A DNA stretch of 64,000 bases from Aphrophora alni (lineage: Eukaryota > Arthropoda > Insecta > Hemiptera > Aphrophoridae), in contig OY740767.1 of NCBI GenBank assembly GCA_963513935.1, positions 81,890,060-81,954,059 on the forward strand, in the 5' to 3' direction. Positions 1-11,045 of the stretch are shown in pieces (the first letter of the stretch is position 1; each line of letters opens with the position of its first letter). The notes beneath the pieces are model-generated. The model had not been told where the DNA came from. It saw only the letters and a program-made list of their open reading frames with translations, and ran no database searches. The position numbers were made by a program, and so were the translations under genes.

Positions 1-154
1 TGTCAGGAAAAAACAAATAAAATGCCTCAACAGTGGATTTTACATTCTTAGAATGACCTTTGGGTCCTGGTAATCTTGCAACAACGTTATAGTTCCTAAA
101 ACAACCATGTCTGGCAGGAATGACACTAAGATTTATTTCCCATTTTGTGAACCC
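1..154 (-). CDS. piggyBac transposase-derived protein, exon carrying start of the transposase domain (partial)
   Basis: Open frame on the - strand from an acceptor (GTAAAG, AG at 156-155) running off the left edge. It reads GFTKWEINLSVIPAR near its start and then NVVARLPGPKGHSKNVKS, STVEAFYLFFPD. The TKW, RLPGPKG, AKN-like and EAF-LFFPD blocks are the N-terminal landmarks of piggyBac/PGBD transposases, just before the catalytic DDD domain, which would lie outside the window. It starts in phase 0, matching the phase-0 end of the exon at 592-654, so the two join without a frame break. No stop or frameshift is seen. It could be an active element, a recent relic or a domesticated gene; the catalytic residues are not in view. 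Confidence 0.75.
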
Positions 155-591
155 CTTTACATAAATATTGATTAGCATCTGCTGAATATCTCGGTAAAAT
201 TTCTCCTATCTGACCTCGTCTTTTTTTACTCCTCTCGATGTATTACCTTGACTTCTACCTCCTGGTTTTACCTCTATCCCCTTCCTTTCGGTTGTACTCC
301 TTCTCCCGTCGCTCTTCTTTCAATATTCTTCTCTGTAATCGCATGTCATGTTCTTCTCTTAGATCCTCTTCGTCCATTCCAACCTCCATCTGTATCAACA
401 ACCCTAAATTTTCTTAAACATAATAACAAATTTCCTTGGAAAATGTTATAACAAGAGACGAAATAACACAGATAAGATGACAACCATTACCTTTATAGCA
501 TGCAAATATTGTCTATAGAGGAAACTAAACCATTCATCTTAATATAAGAATTACTATTATAAACTAAAAAAATCATCACTATTAGGCCTAC

Positions 592-654
592 CTCTGTTTC
601 TGGAGGAATATCTAGCTTGTCTTCTTGACGTTCCTCTTCAGCCGTTTCATCCTC
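592..654 (-). CDS. piggyBac-derived gene, 63-nt acidic exon
   Basis: Exactly 21 codons between a polypyrimidine acceptor (T-rich tract then CACAAG, exon from 654) and a GTAGGC donor (591-590). It reads EDETAEEERQEDKLDIPPET plus E. Acidic N-terminal segments are usual in piggyBac transposases and PGBD proteins. Phase 0 on both sides fits the exon at 804-935 upstream and the transposase exon at 1-154 downstream. The three-way phase match is the main reason to believe it. Confidence 0.6.
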
Positions 655-803
655 CTTGTGAAAAAAAAAATTATATAAGCCTAAACTGAATAAAATATAC
701 ATTGAAAATAGTCTGGAAATAAAATTTTTTTTAAACAAACACATTAACAATGTCTCTAAATTTTAGTACTTTCATAGCATTATAAAAATATAATCATATT
801 TAC

Positions 804-935
804 TTCAAGTACTGGTGAATTATTTTCATCTATTTCAGAGCCTGTATTATATTGAACCTCCTTAATGTTATCTACTTCATCATCATTATCTTCATTTTCA
901 ATAACGATAGCATCTTGACTACCATCATTGAAAAT
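804..935 (-). CDS. piggyBac-derived gene, upstream acidic exon
   Basis: Frame rich in Asp/Glu: IFNDGSQDAIVIENEDNDDE, then EVDNIKEVQYNTGSEIDENN and SPVLE, ending in phase 0 at a GTAAAT donor (803-798). The chosen start follows a CAG at 938-936; another AG at 948-947 would extend the exon slightly, and the frame is closed by TGA near 957. No in-frame Met is present, so the initiating exon lies further right or the start has been lost. An LTR-like TE fragment (950-1260) lies immediately upstream. Acidic composition and phase are the evidence; there is no domain here. Confidence 0.5.
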
Positions 936-949
936 CTGTCGATGAACTT

Positions 950-1260
950 GTAATGGTGTTCATTTTTAGTTTGTTGACCTTGTACAGGATGAGGGTATGT
1001 TTAGGCAAAGGCATAGCTGATCTTGAATTGCATGGGGGTGCGATAAGCAAAATTATAAAATTTTATTATTTTTTTTTTTATTATTATTTTTTTTTATTTT
1101 TTGTAAACAAAGCTTTACAAAATGGCGCCCAACTTAAATCAATAAGCAATTTTTTTTTTAAAGTAGAGTCCTCATATTTCATATTATTACAATTGTCACA
1201 CAACGTGGGCATTTTATTTAAAGTAAAGTCATCTTCTTATTTTCAATAGTTACAAACTGT
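950..1260 (+). mobile_element. Gypsy-type LTR fragment with tRNA-Lys-like primer-binding site
   Basis: TGGCGCCCAAC at 1123-1133 is the complement of the 3' end of insect tRNA-Lys and is used as a primer-binding site by Gypsy-type elements. It is preceded by a T-rich stretch ending CTTTACAAAA, equivalent to the ATTACAAAA ends beside the sites at 7692, 28492 and 28802. Orientation is + (LTR to the left). No gag follows, so this is a fragment. The LTR limits are approximate. Confidence 0.5.
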
Positions 1261-1267
1261 TAATTTT

Positions 1268-1354
1268 TCATTTCAAAGAACGAATCTGCTCTCTTTCTTC
1301 CTTTTCGACACTGTCAAGGAGTTGTAACAACCGTTTCTCTTCATTGCTATCCGT
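1268..1354 (-). other. possible small coding exon, charged helix
   Basis: One - strand frame reads TDSNEEKRLLQLLDSVEKEE then REQIRSLK and a stop at 1270-1268. The amphipathic, acidic composition stands out from the surrounding AT-rich DNA and could be an N-terminal piece of the piggyBac-derived gene to the left. No convincing splice sites frame it, so it may be chance. Confidence 0.2.
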
Positions 1355-1360
1355 TTTATA

Positions 1361-2529
1361 TATTAAAAAACCAACTAATAAAGTTATATAAATCTAATAA
1401 AACTGACATGTTACTGACGTGAGTAGATTCTTGGGAAAAAAAGACTGCTCAATAAAAGAATTTCAAACACTGCTGCTCACAGGGTGACTGAAAGGTTCCC
1501 CTACCCCTCAATACCTATAGACACATGTTGTGGACAAGTATTCTGAAAGAGGAGGGATGGTGACACAGTGCCGACAAACTGCAAAACAAAATGGTTAACT
1601 GTGGTCGTTTAGCTGCCATGAGTCCACATACAGGTTAAAATAGTTATTTTCTTTTTGTGGCCTGGAGGTATCATTAAGCTTAGTGTACACTTGTAATACA
1701 AAACATGTTAACTATGTCATGAACATGAACACAAAAATAAACAGATTTAGAAGTATTTTAAGCAACTCTATTTTGTACTGATTTAATACCAGTAAATTTT
1801 AGTTTAAAAGAAAGTTTCCACTAGTTTTGCCACACCCACTCCTGTTTAATGTTAATGGACAATTAAAATATCCGTGTACGGTTATCAATCTGTCTCTTTT
1901 AACTTTTGCTGCTTTTTATACAAATTATACAATCATTGACTTTATTATTTAAATATAGCTTCATAGATACAATTAGTCAAAATTTAATTTATGTTTTAGA
2001 CGAGTCTAAGTCTTTTGTTTATTGCTCATACATTTAGTGTTTAAGATTTAGAAATATCTTTTAAGATATTTATGATTCTCCCAATGTTTAATGTAATATA
2101 TCTAAATTCTCCTATCTAATGCTGTAGCTTTGGTCAATATTGATAATGTGTTTTACTATCTCATATATATTTTGTGTAGAGAAAGTTTTAACATGGGTCA
2201 AAAAAATGATAAGTTGTTGAAGATGCCAAGTTTTCTCCAAAATCCAAAAAAGTTGTTTTTGAAATGATATCTGTCTGTCGTCAATCGTCTTTCGTCTGCA
2301 TATGTTGTATGTAAAGAACAAACATTCTGACTGTTTTTAATCAAATTTGATATATGGGAATATTTTGCATTATCTTGGGACATTTGAAAATAATTTTGAT
2401 AACTAAAAATTTAGGAGTAGCTGTCATAAGAAAATAATACATTAAGATATTATCTGGAAGTAGAATTGAAATTGAAATGAATATGTAAAGAAGAAAAAAG
2501 ATCATCAATCATAGAAAGTTGTACTGGCA
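1361..2529. other. AT-rich stretch, nothing recognised
   Basis: No supportable reading frame on either strand. Short frames near 2112-2383 on the - strand have no recognisable motif and biased AT composition. Confidence 0.5.
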
Positions 2530-2830
2530 ATTTGATCAAAAATCTGAGTTGTTGTCATTACACAATAAACTGATAATATATAAACAAGTACTCAGGCCAG
2601 TGTGGACCTATGACATCCAACCTTGGGGTTGGGCTTGTAAATCTAATATTAATGAATTATTCTAACCATCCAGTGCAAAATTTTTATAAATGCACTGTGG
2701 TACACACGTAATGACAACCTGCATTGCAATCTTCAGATTACAGTGCACAATAAAAAATAGAAAAATATGCCACATAGCATGACATCCACCTCCATATTTT
2801 TGAAAATACGGAAATTCACCAGATTCTCTA
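2530..2830 (+). mobile_element. Jockey-like LINE remnant, C-terminal reverse transcriptase region
   Basis: The + frame reads YKQVLRPVWTYDIQPWG followed by ACKSNI, the conserved thumb block (LYK..LRP.WTYGIQLWG.A..SN) of Jockey-type reverse transcriptases. A short stretch resembling the following region continues with stops and frameshifts (for example TPPYF..YGNSPDSLNSQ-like fragments). No intact frame remains and the 5' part is absent. Confidence 0.65.
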
Positions 2831-4848
2831 AACAGTCAATGACGTATGTCCTCTAAAATTTATTAAACTATATGAACTGGATTGTTTAGTGTAATTTATG
2901 AACGCTAAAAGAAATATTATGTAATAATGTGTAATTTCATTTAAAAGAGATCAAAGTTCTGGTTTTTTTTTTTTTTTTTTTTTAAATAACACTTTTGATA
3001 ATATTTTGCTCAAGTGTAATAAAAACTTGAAAGATATCTACATGTTCAAATATATCATCTATGCAGTCAGTTTTTCACCAAACTTTTGCTTTCTTTTATT
3101 TGGGAAAAGTTGTGCATAACAAAAACTGATTTTTAAATTTTAACTCTAAAAGAGTTTTGTTTTAACTTTTTTCTTAGGTGCTTTTTTGGAACTTGCTACA
3201 GTATGAAATGCTGAACTGATTTTTGAGAATTTATCAAAATTCAGTTTATTAAAGATTCTAATTTTTTAGTAACATGTCAAAATTTCGCCTTTGTTATAAT
3301 CAAAAAATTACATTATGAGAATAATATTCTAAGGCAGTTTAATCCATTATTTAAATAGTTAACTTATGTTGCTGCTGTGATAGATTACGCTATACAACTG
3401 TAATTTATATATGTATTTTGAAGTGTACACTTTTTAAAATTCGATCACACTATAATTTAAAAATTTATATCTATACCTATTCCAATTTAAACAAACACAT
3501 TTTCTCCATGCACTTTATTTTATATTATGAACACAAATTTGATGTTGATTTTTTAAAACACTAACAAAAAATAAAATAAAATAATCAAAACTAAAGGCTG
3601 AGTATGTAAATATTAAAATGAGCTTAAATAAAACATCCATGGTTAACAACTGCTATGTAAAATGTACAAGATTGTTTCCTATACTCATATATTACCTGAT
3701 ATAAAATTATTTTAATTTCTAATAGAAAAAAGTCCAAACAAGTAATTTTGTATTGCAGTTAGTTCTGACTTGTTTTTCTGTTATGTTTGGGTTCTTTTAA
3801 TCCGTTGTTTTCTTTAAAAATAAACTTTTATGTGAACTATGTGATAAATAAAAAATACACTCTTGTGCATTGTACATATGGTAGTAACATAATTCTAAAT
3901 GATTATGATACTAACACAATAACATACAAATTTCTATTTTGTGTTTTGGATATACTTTGAAGTTGTAGATCTCAACTTGGTATTACAATATTCAGATTAT
4001 CAAGCTGTACAAATATGAACTATTACATGTCATATCGAACTGAGATAAAAAGAAAATATTATTTTAAACAGCTACCACTTAAAATTTACAAACAATTTTC
4101 TATATTATGTCCAACAAATAATAAAACCAAGTTTACTTTCTAAATTTGTCTAAAATTTAACTAGAATTCAGAATACTAGGATAATTATCAGTGTTTTTGA
4201 GGTTATGTTTCAAAACAATTTGTTTTTAGTAATAAATCTTTTTTATTCCTTTTTCCCTATATAATATATAACTTTGCACCATTATTGAATGCATGTTTTA
4301 AAAGTTTACAAAATGAGCTATTTAGGATCAGTAAATGAAAAAAAAAATATTTTGTTTAATTAAATTTAACAAAGGGTTGCCATTTTGAAATTTATCATCC
4401 AATTTTTATAGCTAAGGACCTTGTCCATGAAACCAAACCTACATATGAAATTGGGACCATTATTTAAATGGTACCAAATTATTATATGGATGTAGGTTTC
4501 GATATTGTTATGAAAATGATCTCAAAAATTAGAATTTTTATATCACAATTACAAAGTTACTAATAGTCTATATATGTAAATAGAGTACTTTTATAAGTCA
4601 ATGAAGTACTTATAGACATTTATTTTGGTTTTACTGAATCATGGTAAGTTATTAAGATATATAATGTTCATTTTATATGTTGTATTTTGAAATACATTAT
4701 TTAAAAAAATACACAAGATGTTATTTCATGCATATATTTTTAATATTAAATTTAAACTGTACAGAACATATCCATAAAGAAGACATTTAAGAATTCTATA
4801 ATATTTTCACTACTTTTAATAAAGAAATATTAACATATTTTACTACAG
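2831..4848. other. AT-rich stretch upstream of the transporter body
   Basis: This is where a preceding + strand exon of the transporter would be expected. I find no frame resembling TM1 of the family. A poly-T run lies at 2963-2983. A consensus donor-like TCATG|GTAAGT occurs at about 4638, but its phase does not fit the next exon. Otherwise no coding signal. Confidence 0.5.
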
Positions 4849-5234
4849 GAAGCATGCTATTCATAGCGCAACCCTTTGGAAGCATAATATCTGGATTGAT
4901 CCAGGACTGGAAAGGAAGGAAGTGTTGTATGCTTGCCGTCAATGTACTATTTGTATTTGGTTGGATGTTGATTTATTGGTCTAACTCAGTAATTGACCTA
5001 TACACTGCAGTGTGCCTTATGGGATTTGGAATTGGGATCATGGAAGCACCCACATTTTCCTATATTGGTGAAACTATAGAACCACAACTAAGAGGGATTA
5101 TGTCATCATTAGCAGGAGCCATGCTTAGTTTGGGCTTCATAATAGAATACCTGTTAGGGGCTGTTATTTACTGGAGATTGGTGGTGATAATCAGTGGGCT
5201 TTTCCCTGTAATCACTTTCTTACTGATTATACTG
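4849..5234 (+). CDS. Tret1-like sugar/trehalose transporter, exon with TM2-TM5
   Basis: Acceptor TTTTACTACAG (4841-4848), donor GTAAGA (5235). The first two bases complete a Gly codon, then the frame reads SMLFIAQPFGSIISGLIQDW. GLIQDWKGRK is the MFS motif A loop (G-x3-D-x2-G-R-K) between TM2 and TM3. LMGFGIGIMEAPTFSYIGET followed by IEPQLRG fits the sugar-transport signature 2 pattern (L-x-G-[F]-x-x-G ... Y-x2-E-x6-R) exactly. The product is a 12-TM facilitator of the insect Tret1/sugar-porter group, expected to move trehalose or hexose across the plasma membrane. The exon ends in phase 0 after LLIIL. It is intact. The protein must start upstream; the matching TM1 exon is found only on the opposite strand at 31846-31979. 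Confidence 0.93.
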
Positions 5235-6778
5235 GTAAGAAAACAATATGTTATGCTTTGTTTTGTTTGTAATGACAAATTTTATAGACATAGTTAATTT
5301 TGAATCATATATATATACTTTTTTTTTTTTTTATTTGTAATAATTAATTATTATATAATCTAATTATTTGTTCTCATGATCTTATTTAACTAATTCTTCA
5401 CAAGGATTTCCTATTTATATATATGAGATTATTACTACTTAAAATTATTTTCAATTGATTTTTTCTATTCATAGTATCTCACAACAATTTATATAAAAAT
5501 TATTGTTACTTTTAAATTAATATGCAGATGAACAAACTGTACTAAATAAAATTATCAAAGCCATTGTTACTTTTGCTTTAGAAAAAAATCCTTGTTTAAC
5601 ATAAATTTTTCACTCTGACTACATGCTTGACTATATTTTTCCTTCATTATCTGCATTAAGCAACTGTACATTTTAACTTTCCCAGATCTACATATAATTT
5701 GTTTAGTTAGGCTGGTAGTCTGTCAAATATAAAAAGTGTTACATAGTTTTTTATTGATAAACTAACTTTAGTGAACACCAATTTCTCTGACTTTTAATTA
5801 AACTGTTTAAAGTCAATTGTACCAAAGATTTTAAGTTTTATTTCAAATTTATTTAGACTCTTTTAAAAAGTGTGAAAAATCTACCAAAAATATTATTGAA
5901 ACATTACACAATTATTAAGCCAAAAGTTTGTCATTTTATGATTTTTGAATATGTTACGGTATTCTCTACCAATTTTCAAAAATATACATTTTTGTTCTAT
6001 TTAATAAAGGAAATAATCTAGTAGATAATTTATATCCTCCAAAACATCATAATTCAAATTTAAATATAATAATAACGTCAGAAAAATGGCTTTTGTTATA
6101 AGTTCTGTGTCACTGAGCTCAGAACAAAGATCTCCCCTTACCACACAAACCTCATAACCTTCTTCGCCGTAATCATCAACACACAACTATTAAGGTTCAA
6201 AGTATAAATATTATAAATTTTACTTTTTCCCTAATAAAAGAGTTTATCGTTGACAGGCTGGAAAATAATGTTAAATGTCTACCTAAATGTTCTGTAGATA
6301 GGCCACGAATTGACGTCTTGTCCATCTCTGGTTTAAATTTCTTAAAAAAGAATCATTCTGAGGCTTTGAACAGTTTTTTAAAAAAAATTTTATTTCATAC
6401 TTCTTCTTCATACACTAAGGAGTATTATTAGAGTATAATCTTGGTACTTTTTTAGCATAAAGTCTGTACTTTATGTCTATTGGACTAATAAAGGACCTCT
6501 ACACATGGAGAAATCCTACCCCAACAACCGGACTCAAATCTATGTACCTTGGCAGTACTAAGACCGAATTACATTCTAAATGTGCCTATACCAATTATGC
6601 CCATGCCGCTCCCCTACTTTTGGTATTAATAGTGCTTACAATATTATTTATTATACTACTTGTACATTTGATGGCATTTCTATAAAAAGTTTCTCACTGA
6701 AACTGAATTTATCAAAATTAACTTGTTTATATGTAGATTTGTTCTAAATTAGGAGAGATAAAATATATTTATTTACAG
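5235..6778 (+). other. intron of the transporter
   Basis: Intron from GTAAGA to TTATTTACAG. AT-rich, with no TE recognised. Two short frames (6001-6186 on -, 6473-6685 on +) have no recognisable motif. Confidence 0.8.
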
Positions 6779-6986
6779 ATTCCTGAGTCACCTGTTTGGC
6801 TTGCAAGTAAGGGAAAGGTACAAGATGCAGAAGAATCACTATGTTGGTTGCGAGGGTGGACATCCCCAGAACATATTCAAGTAGAATTAGCCACTATAAT
6901 TGACCATTTGGAGGACAATAGGAAAGATAGGGTGAGGAGAATGTCAATGAAACCAGAATATCAGGAAATACTTCCTGCAGACAGTG
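6779..6986 (+). CDS. Tret1-like transporter, exon with the TM6-TM7 cytoplasmic loop
   Basis: Acceptor ATTTACAG (6771-6778), donor GTGAGT (6987). It begins IPESPVWLASKGK: PESP-WL after TM6 is the family's PETPRWL block, and GK..-A..SL-WLRGW follows as in Tret1 proteins. The rest (HIQVELATIIDHLEDNRKDR) is the charged central loop. The exon ends in phase 1, which the next exon at 14802 requires. Removing the intron joins the two in frame through an Ala codon. Confidence 0.92.
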
Positions 6987-7008
6987 GTGAGTAAATTAAA
7001 TGTGCATT

Positions 7009-7085
7009 TACAATAATATTTCAAGTGAAAAATATACGACCTAGACCGGGAAGGTCGTATATTTTTCACTTGAAATATTATTGTA
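7009..7085. repeat. perfect 34-bp hairpin in the transporter intron
   Basis: Left arm 7009-7042 and right arm 7052-7085 are perfect reverse complements with a 9-nt loop (AGACCGGGA). It starts only 22 bases after the exon end at 6986. Perfect arms suggest recent origin or maintenance. Confidence 0.9.
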
Positions 7086-7691
7086 TATTCAATACTTGCT
7101 AGTAAAAACGTATAAGCGGAAAAATCAAATAATTAAAAAATCAATAAATGTGCATTATCATATCTGTGTCATTATCATATTATTTTAGTTTTTAACTAAA
7201 GGACAGCTATAACAAAAACAAAGCCTCCTGGTCATCAAATTTGAATTATATTCCTTAATACAAATTAAGGATCATGGGCATGGTAAAGTGATTACCAGGT
7301 GGTTTAGCCTATAACCACAGTAACTTACTGAACATATATTATTTCTTCAGTACTAACTTGTTTCCAAAAGTAATCACCATATGGTGTTGTCATGTCCTTT
7401 ATCTACCTTTTAAATAGCTTTATAAATCATAAATAGCTATATCTATTTTATAAATTACTTTACCCTACACAGCCAATATTTATCTTTACATTATCAACAA
7501 GATTGTATCTTGTGTAATGTATAAGTGTACTGAATTCATGGGTTTGTTTTTCTAATATGTAGAAAAACATGGTACGAGTTTCTTATGTTATTTAAAAAAC
7601 TTTTGAAAGAAAAGACATATATGATTGATAAACACTGTAATAATTTCTTTTATAATAATTTCTGTATAAATTTTAATATTTTTTTAATTAA

Positions 7692-9790
7692 GTTGGGCGC
7701 CATTTTGTAATGTTTATTACAAAAAATAAAATAAAAATAATGACGAAGAAATACTCTTTAAGAGAGCATAAAAAATTTATTTGGGGTCGCAAGTTCTTTA
7801 ATACAGTGTACTTTGGAGAATTTCAAAATAAAATACGGAATCCAATTTTCTGAAATGTACATTTAATTATTAATAAAAATTTATAATAGTTTTCATACAA
7901 ATTAAAATATTTCCTGAAAAGACAAAAATACATAAATCATCACATATTTTATAATAACATAGAATTATAATTCATTAATATTTGATTTATAATTAAACTT
8001 ATGGCTGCAACCTAACTTCAAAATAAAATCTTTCATATTTCAAAATGCAATATTTTTATATTACAAAAGCTCTTTTACTAAATACTTTTTTTTTTTTAAC
8101 ATCTAATCTAACAAATCAACTCATGAATGTTTTTATTGTTAAAGTTTATAATCGTTATTCTCATATAAAATATTTTTCTCTTGTTTGAAACCACGTGATA
8201 TCTATGCAAACATCCTATCCAAGTTGCATTAATAAACTGTAAGTTCTAGTTATTTTTATGTTTAAATTTTTTATGAAATATAATTTGAGCATGTTATACC
8301 AAACATGCAATTATACACTGAAGCTAATTTGTACATATTACTTAAAACTTAGATTTTATTCAAATTATTTCCTCGTTCAAACCACATGTCATCTCTCAAA
8401 CTCATATCCCGTCTCTCTAAAAAATTAACTTATTCAGTTTTACATATCACTTCCCAAATAATCACTATTGTTTAATTTCTCTTTTACTCTAAGCAAACTT
8501 ATTAAGTCACATGATTTTTCTTTAAACACAAATTCGTGTCCTTTTGAAAACATTTTCCTCCTTCCAAGGTATGGCTTTGTCTAATTTATCATATTTGAAA
8601 CCACGTCTTCTCTCTCTGAAAGTGTCTGTCTCACTCATTCAAAACTAACTTATTAAGTCACATAATAATTCTTTAACCCTAGATTACTACTCTTAGTTCA
8701 TTGTTACGTGATCACTATTCATTCGTAAATTTTACTACTTCCTGTTTTTATTTTTATTATTATTTTTTAAACTTTACTTTAGTGTTGACTATTTTTTATA
8801 TTAAATCCTTTATTGTTTTTAAGTGTTTTTAAAAATATTTAACAATAAACTCCTACATATTTTAACTGTAAAAAAATGTCTTTTACCACCACTACAAGTA
8901 CATTTTAAAAAAATAATTAATCTGGGAAAAAAATTGAAAAAAATATAAATAATATTTTATTGGAAACATTAATCTAATATTCATAAAATATATCATTTAT
9001 AAGTGTTTAATTTATAAAAAAAGAGAAAAATGATTTACAATAAGTTCATTAGGTAGAATGCCAAAAATGCCAAAATTAGAGTTCTGTCTTCACTGAGAAT
9101 CACATTCCTTGCAGTGATTAATAAACACTTAATAGCTAAATCAAACACTTTGAACTCTAAAATCACTATTTACACAATAAACTATTTACAACACTAAAAC
9201 TAACAACACTAAAAACTAACAACATAACAATATAACTAAAAACTAACAATTAAAAACAATAATTTACAAAAAAAATATTCAAACACTTAATAGTTAAAAC
9301 TTTCGCAAACACTATTCTTTCGTAAAATATACGACGCGAGCTTGAGTGTGGTAATAACGGTTTAACTGTGAGCTTAGCCGAAGAGACAGTGGCCTCTATT
9401 CACAATGGCAGGAAGGTAAACAAAAAGACAGAGCGTGTCCGTCTTTTGTTTACGAGTTCTCCGAACTTTACAAAGGGCGGGTCGTAATTTTTACAAATGA
9501 GTAGTGTTCTAGGGTTAAACAGAAACTCTTGTTCTTTAGAAAACATTTTCTTTCTTTCATGGTACGGCTTTCTTTGATTTATCTTATTTGAAACCACGTC
9601 CTATTTCTCTAAAAGTATATTTCTCACTGGAACAGCCCTGCTTTGTCATTGTCTCTCCTCACCTTTATACACAACCCTGATGTCACATTTTTCTTATAAC
9701 TAACATTATATACGTTTTTATTATTAACATACTTTTAACAAATCTCTCTTAACATTTAGTACTAATTACCTTATTTATATTATTCAATAA
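7692..9790 (-). mobile_element. LTR-like element copy with tRNA-Lys primer-site motif, interrupted by a piggyBac element
   Basis: GTTGGGCGCCA at 7692-7702 is the - strand primer-site motif. To its right, the sequence through about 9790 aligns by eye with 28813-29800: AAGAGAGCATA, GGGTCGCAAGTTC, GTGTACTTTGGAGAATTTC, GAAACCACGTGATATCT, TTTAGTACTAATTACC. The matching blocks keep the same order. A piggyBac element at 8677-9514 splits it. No coding region is seen. Confidence 0.6.
8677..9514. mobile_element. non-autonomous piggyBac element flanked by TTAA
   Basis: TTAA target duplications at 8673-8676 and 9515-9518 flank ends CCCTAGATTACTACTC and (reverse complement of the right end) CCCTAGAACACTACTC. 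TTAA plus CCC-starting inverted ends are the piggyBac hallmark. The 838-bp interior is AT-rich with no transposase frame I can support. The host sequence contains a tandemly repeated stretch: GTCACATGATTTTTCTTTAA (about 8510) and, split by the element, GTCACATAATAATTCTTTAA (about 8656), which continues at 9519. The first copy is therefore an in-cis empty site. Confidence 0.82.
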
Positions 9791-10880
9791 TAGAATACAT
9801 TTCCTGTTCACTACCTTGTGTCAAACTTATTTTCTATTCAAACCAACATTACAAAACCGAAAATGTACACTATTACAACACTAAAATTCAAGGTTGACTT
9901 ACATAAACATTTCAAAACAATAAACTTCCTAAATAAACCAAGCAGTACTAAGATTGTTACATAGAAATTTGGCAGTAATGTAGAACCATAATAAAGACAT
10001 AAAGGTTCTATCTACAATAATGATTTTTAACTGAAAAAGAAAAGGATGTTAAGGGTGATAAAGAGTAGGTATAAATGCCTACAGTAATCACAGATTACAA
10101 CAATAGAATATTTGGAATGAACTGTATGAATCAAATTCTCTCATGTTCTTAAAAATGCACAGAAACTAAAGGCCCATAAACAAATTTTCTTTTATTTGTT
10201 ACACTTGTTTATTTCAAATGCCTTGTACTCTTCATAAAACTGAAACTCTCAATCTCAAAATCCTCTACACAGATTTTAGAATTGATTTCATACCTAGCTA
10301 ACACTACTAACAGATGATTGAGTAATATATAAGAAAAATACTCAGAAATTAAAAATTATATCAACAGAAGAGACACAGGAGAGTGTTTTAAAACCAATAT
10401 TGTAATTCCTGTACACTTAAAATATCCTAACAATAATACAACAATTAAGGATATACTTACAGTTAATTTTACTATCTAATTTCCTATCAGTAGATACATA
10501 TTGTTATTATTTAAAATATTACCATATGTGAATACATTGAATTATTAAAGAACAAAGCAAGAATGAAAATTATATATATATATATAAAAATCAAAAGACA
10601 AGAGATTGACATTATATACTATAGTAAAATATATTGACTATTAGGTCAAAACTAGAAGTGATATCTACATAACAAATTAATCTACAAATAAGTTCTTCAA
10701 ACTAATAAGGACATATTGGAAATTCAATTTTGTAGTTGCACAAAAATGAAATGTATAAATTTGATGAAAAGAAAATGTTAAGAGAAATAGTGAATATGTC
10801 ATGCCATATTCAAAATAGTGGTGTGAATCAATATAACAAAATAAAAATGCAAGTAGAAGAAGTCATAGCATTCCCTAGGG
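9791..10880. other. AT-rich intron sequence, nothing recognised
   Basis: Within the 7.8-kb transporter intron. No supportable frame or TE end was found. Confidence 0.5.
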
Positions 10881-10891
10881 GGTTTAAGTAG

Positions 10892-10936
10892 GTCAAGGTG
10901 GCCAGGGTGGCCAGGGTGACCAGGGTGGTCATATCA
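10892..10936. repeat. short GC-rich minisatellite
   Basis: About four imperfect copies of GGTGGCCAG (GGTCAAGGT, GGCCAGGGT, GGCCAGGGT, GACCAGGGT), in an otherwise AT-rich intron. Confidence 0.7.
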
Positions 10937-11045
10937 TGAGGGTCCACCACCAGGTATCCCACTTGAGGTACCAAACCTAATAGTTAAATTTTGAAACCAA
11001 AAATTATTCGGTAAATAACCATCTTTTATGTGAGATAATCCCCAA

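Noticed and set aside
248..451. + strand frame of 67 residues
   Set aside because: Lies in an intron of the piggyBac-derived gene; Ser/Leu/Pro-rich low-complexity translation without a motif.
4600..4650. Donor-like TCATG|GTAAGT as the missing upstream transporter exon
   Set aside because: The frame before it lacks TM1 features and its phase does not fit the exon at 4849.
6001..6186. - strand frame MCVDDYGEEGYEVCV with a following GTAAGG
   Set aside because: Short acidic piece with a donor-like site, but no acceptor, no partner exon and no recognisable domain.
6473..6685. + strand frame of 70 residues with a hydrophobic C-terminus
   Set aside because: Lies in the transporter intron, has no homology I recognise, and is not in phase with the flanking exons.
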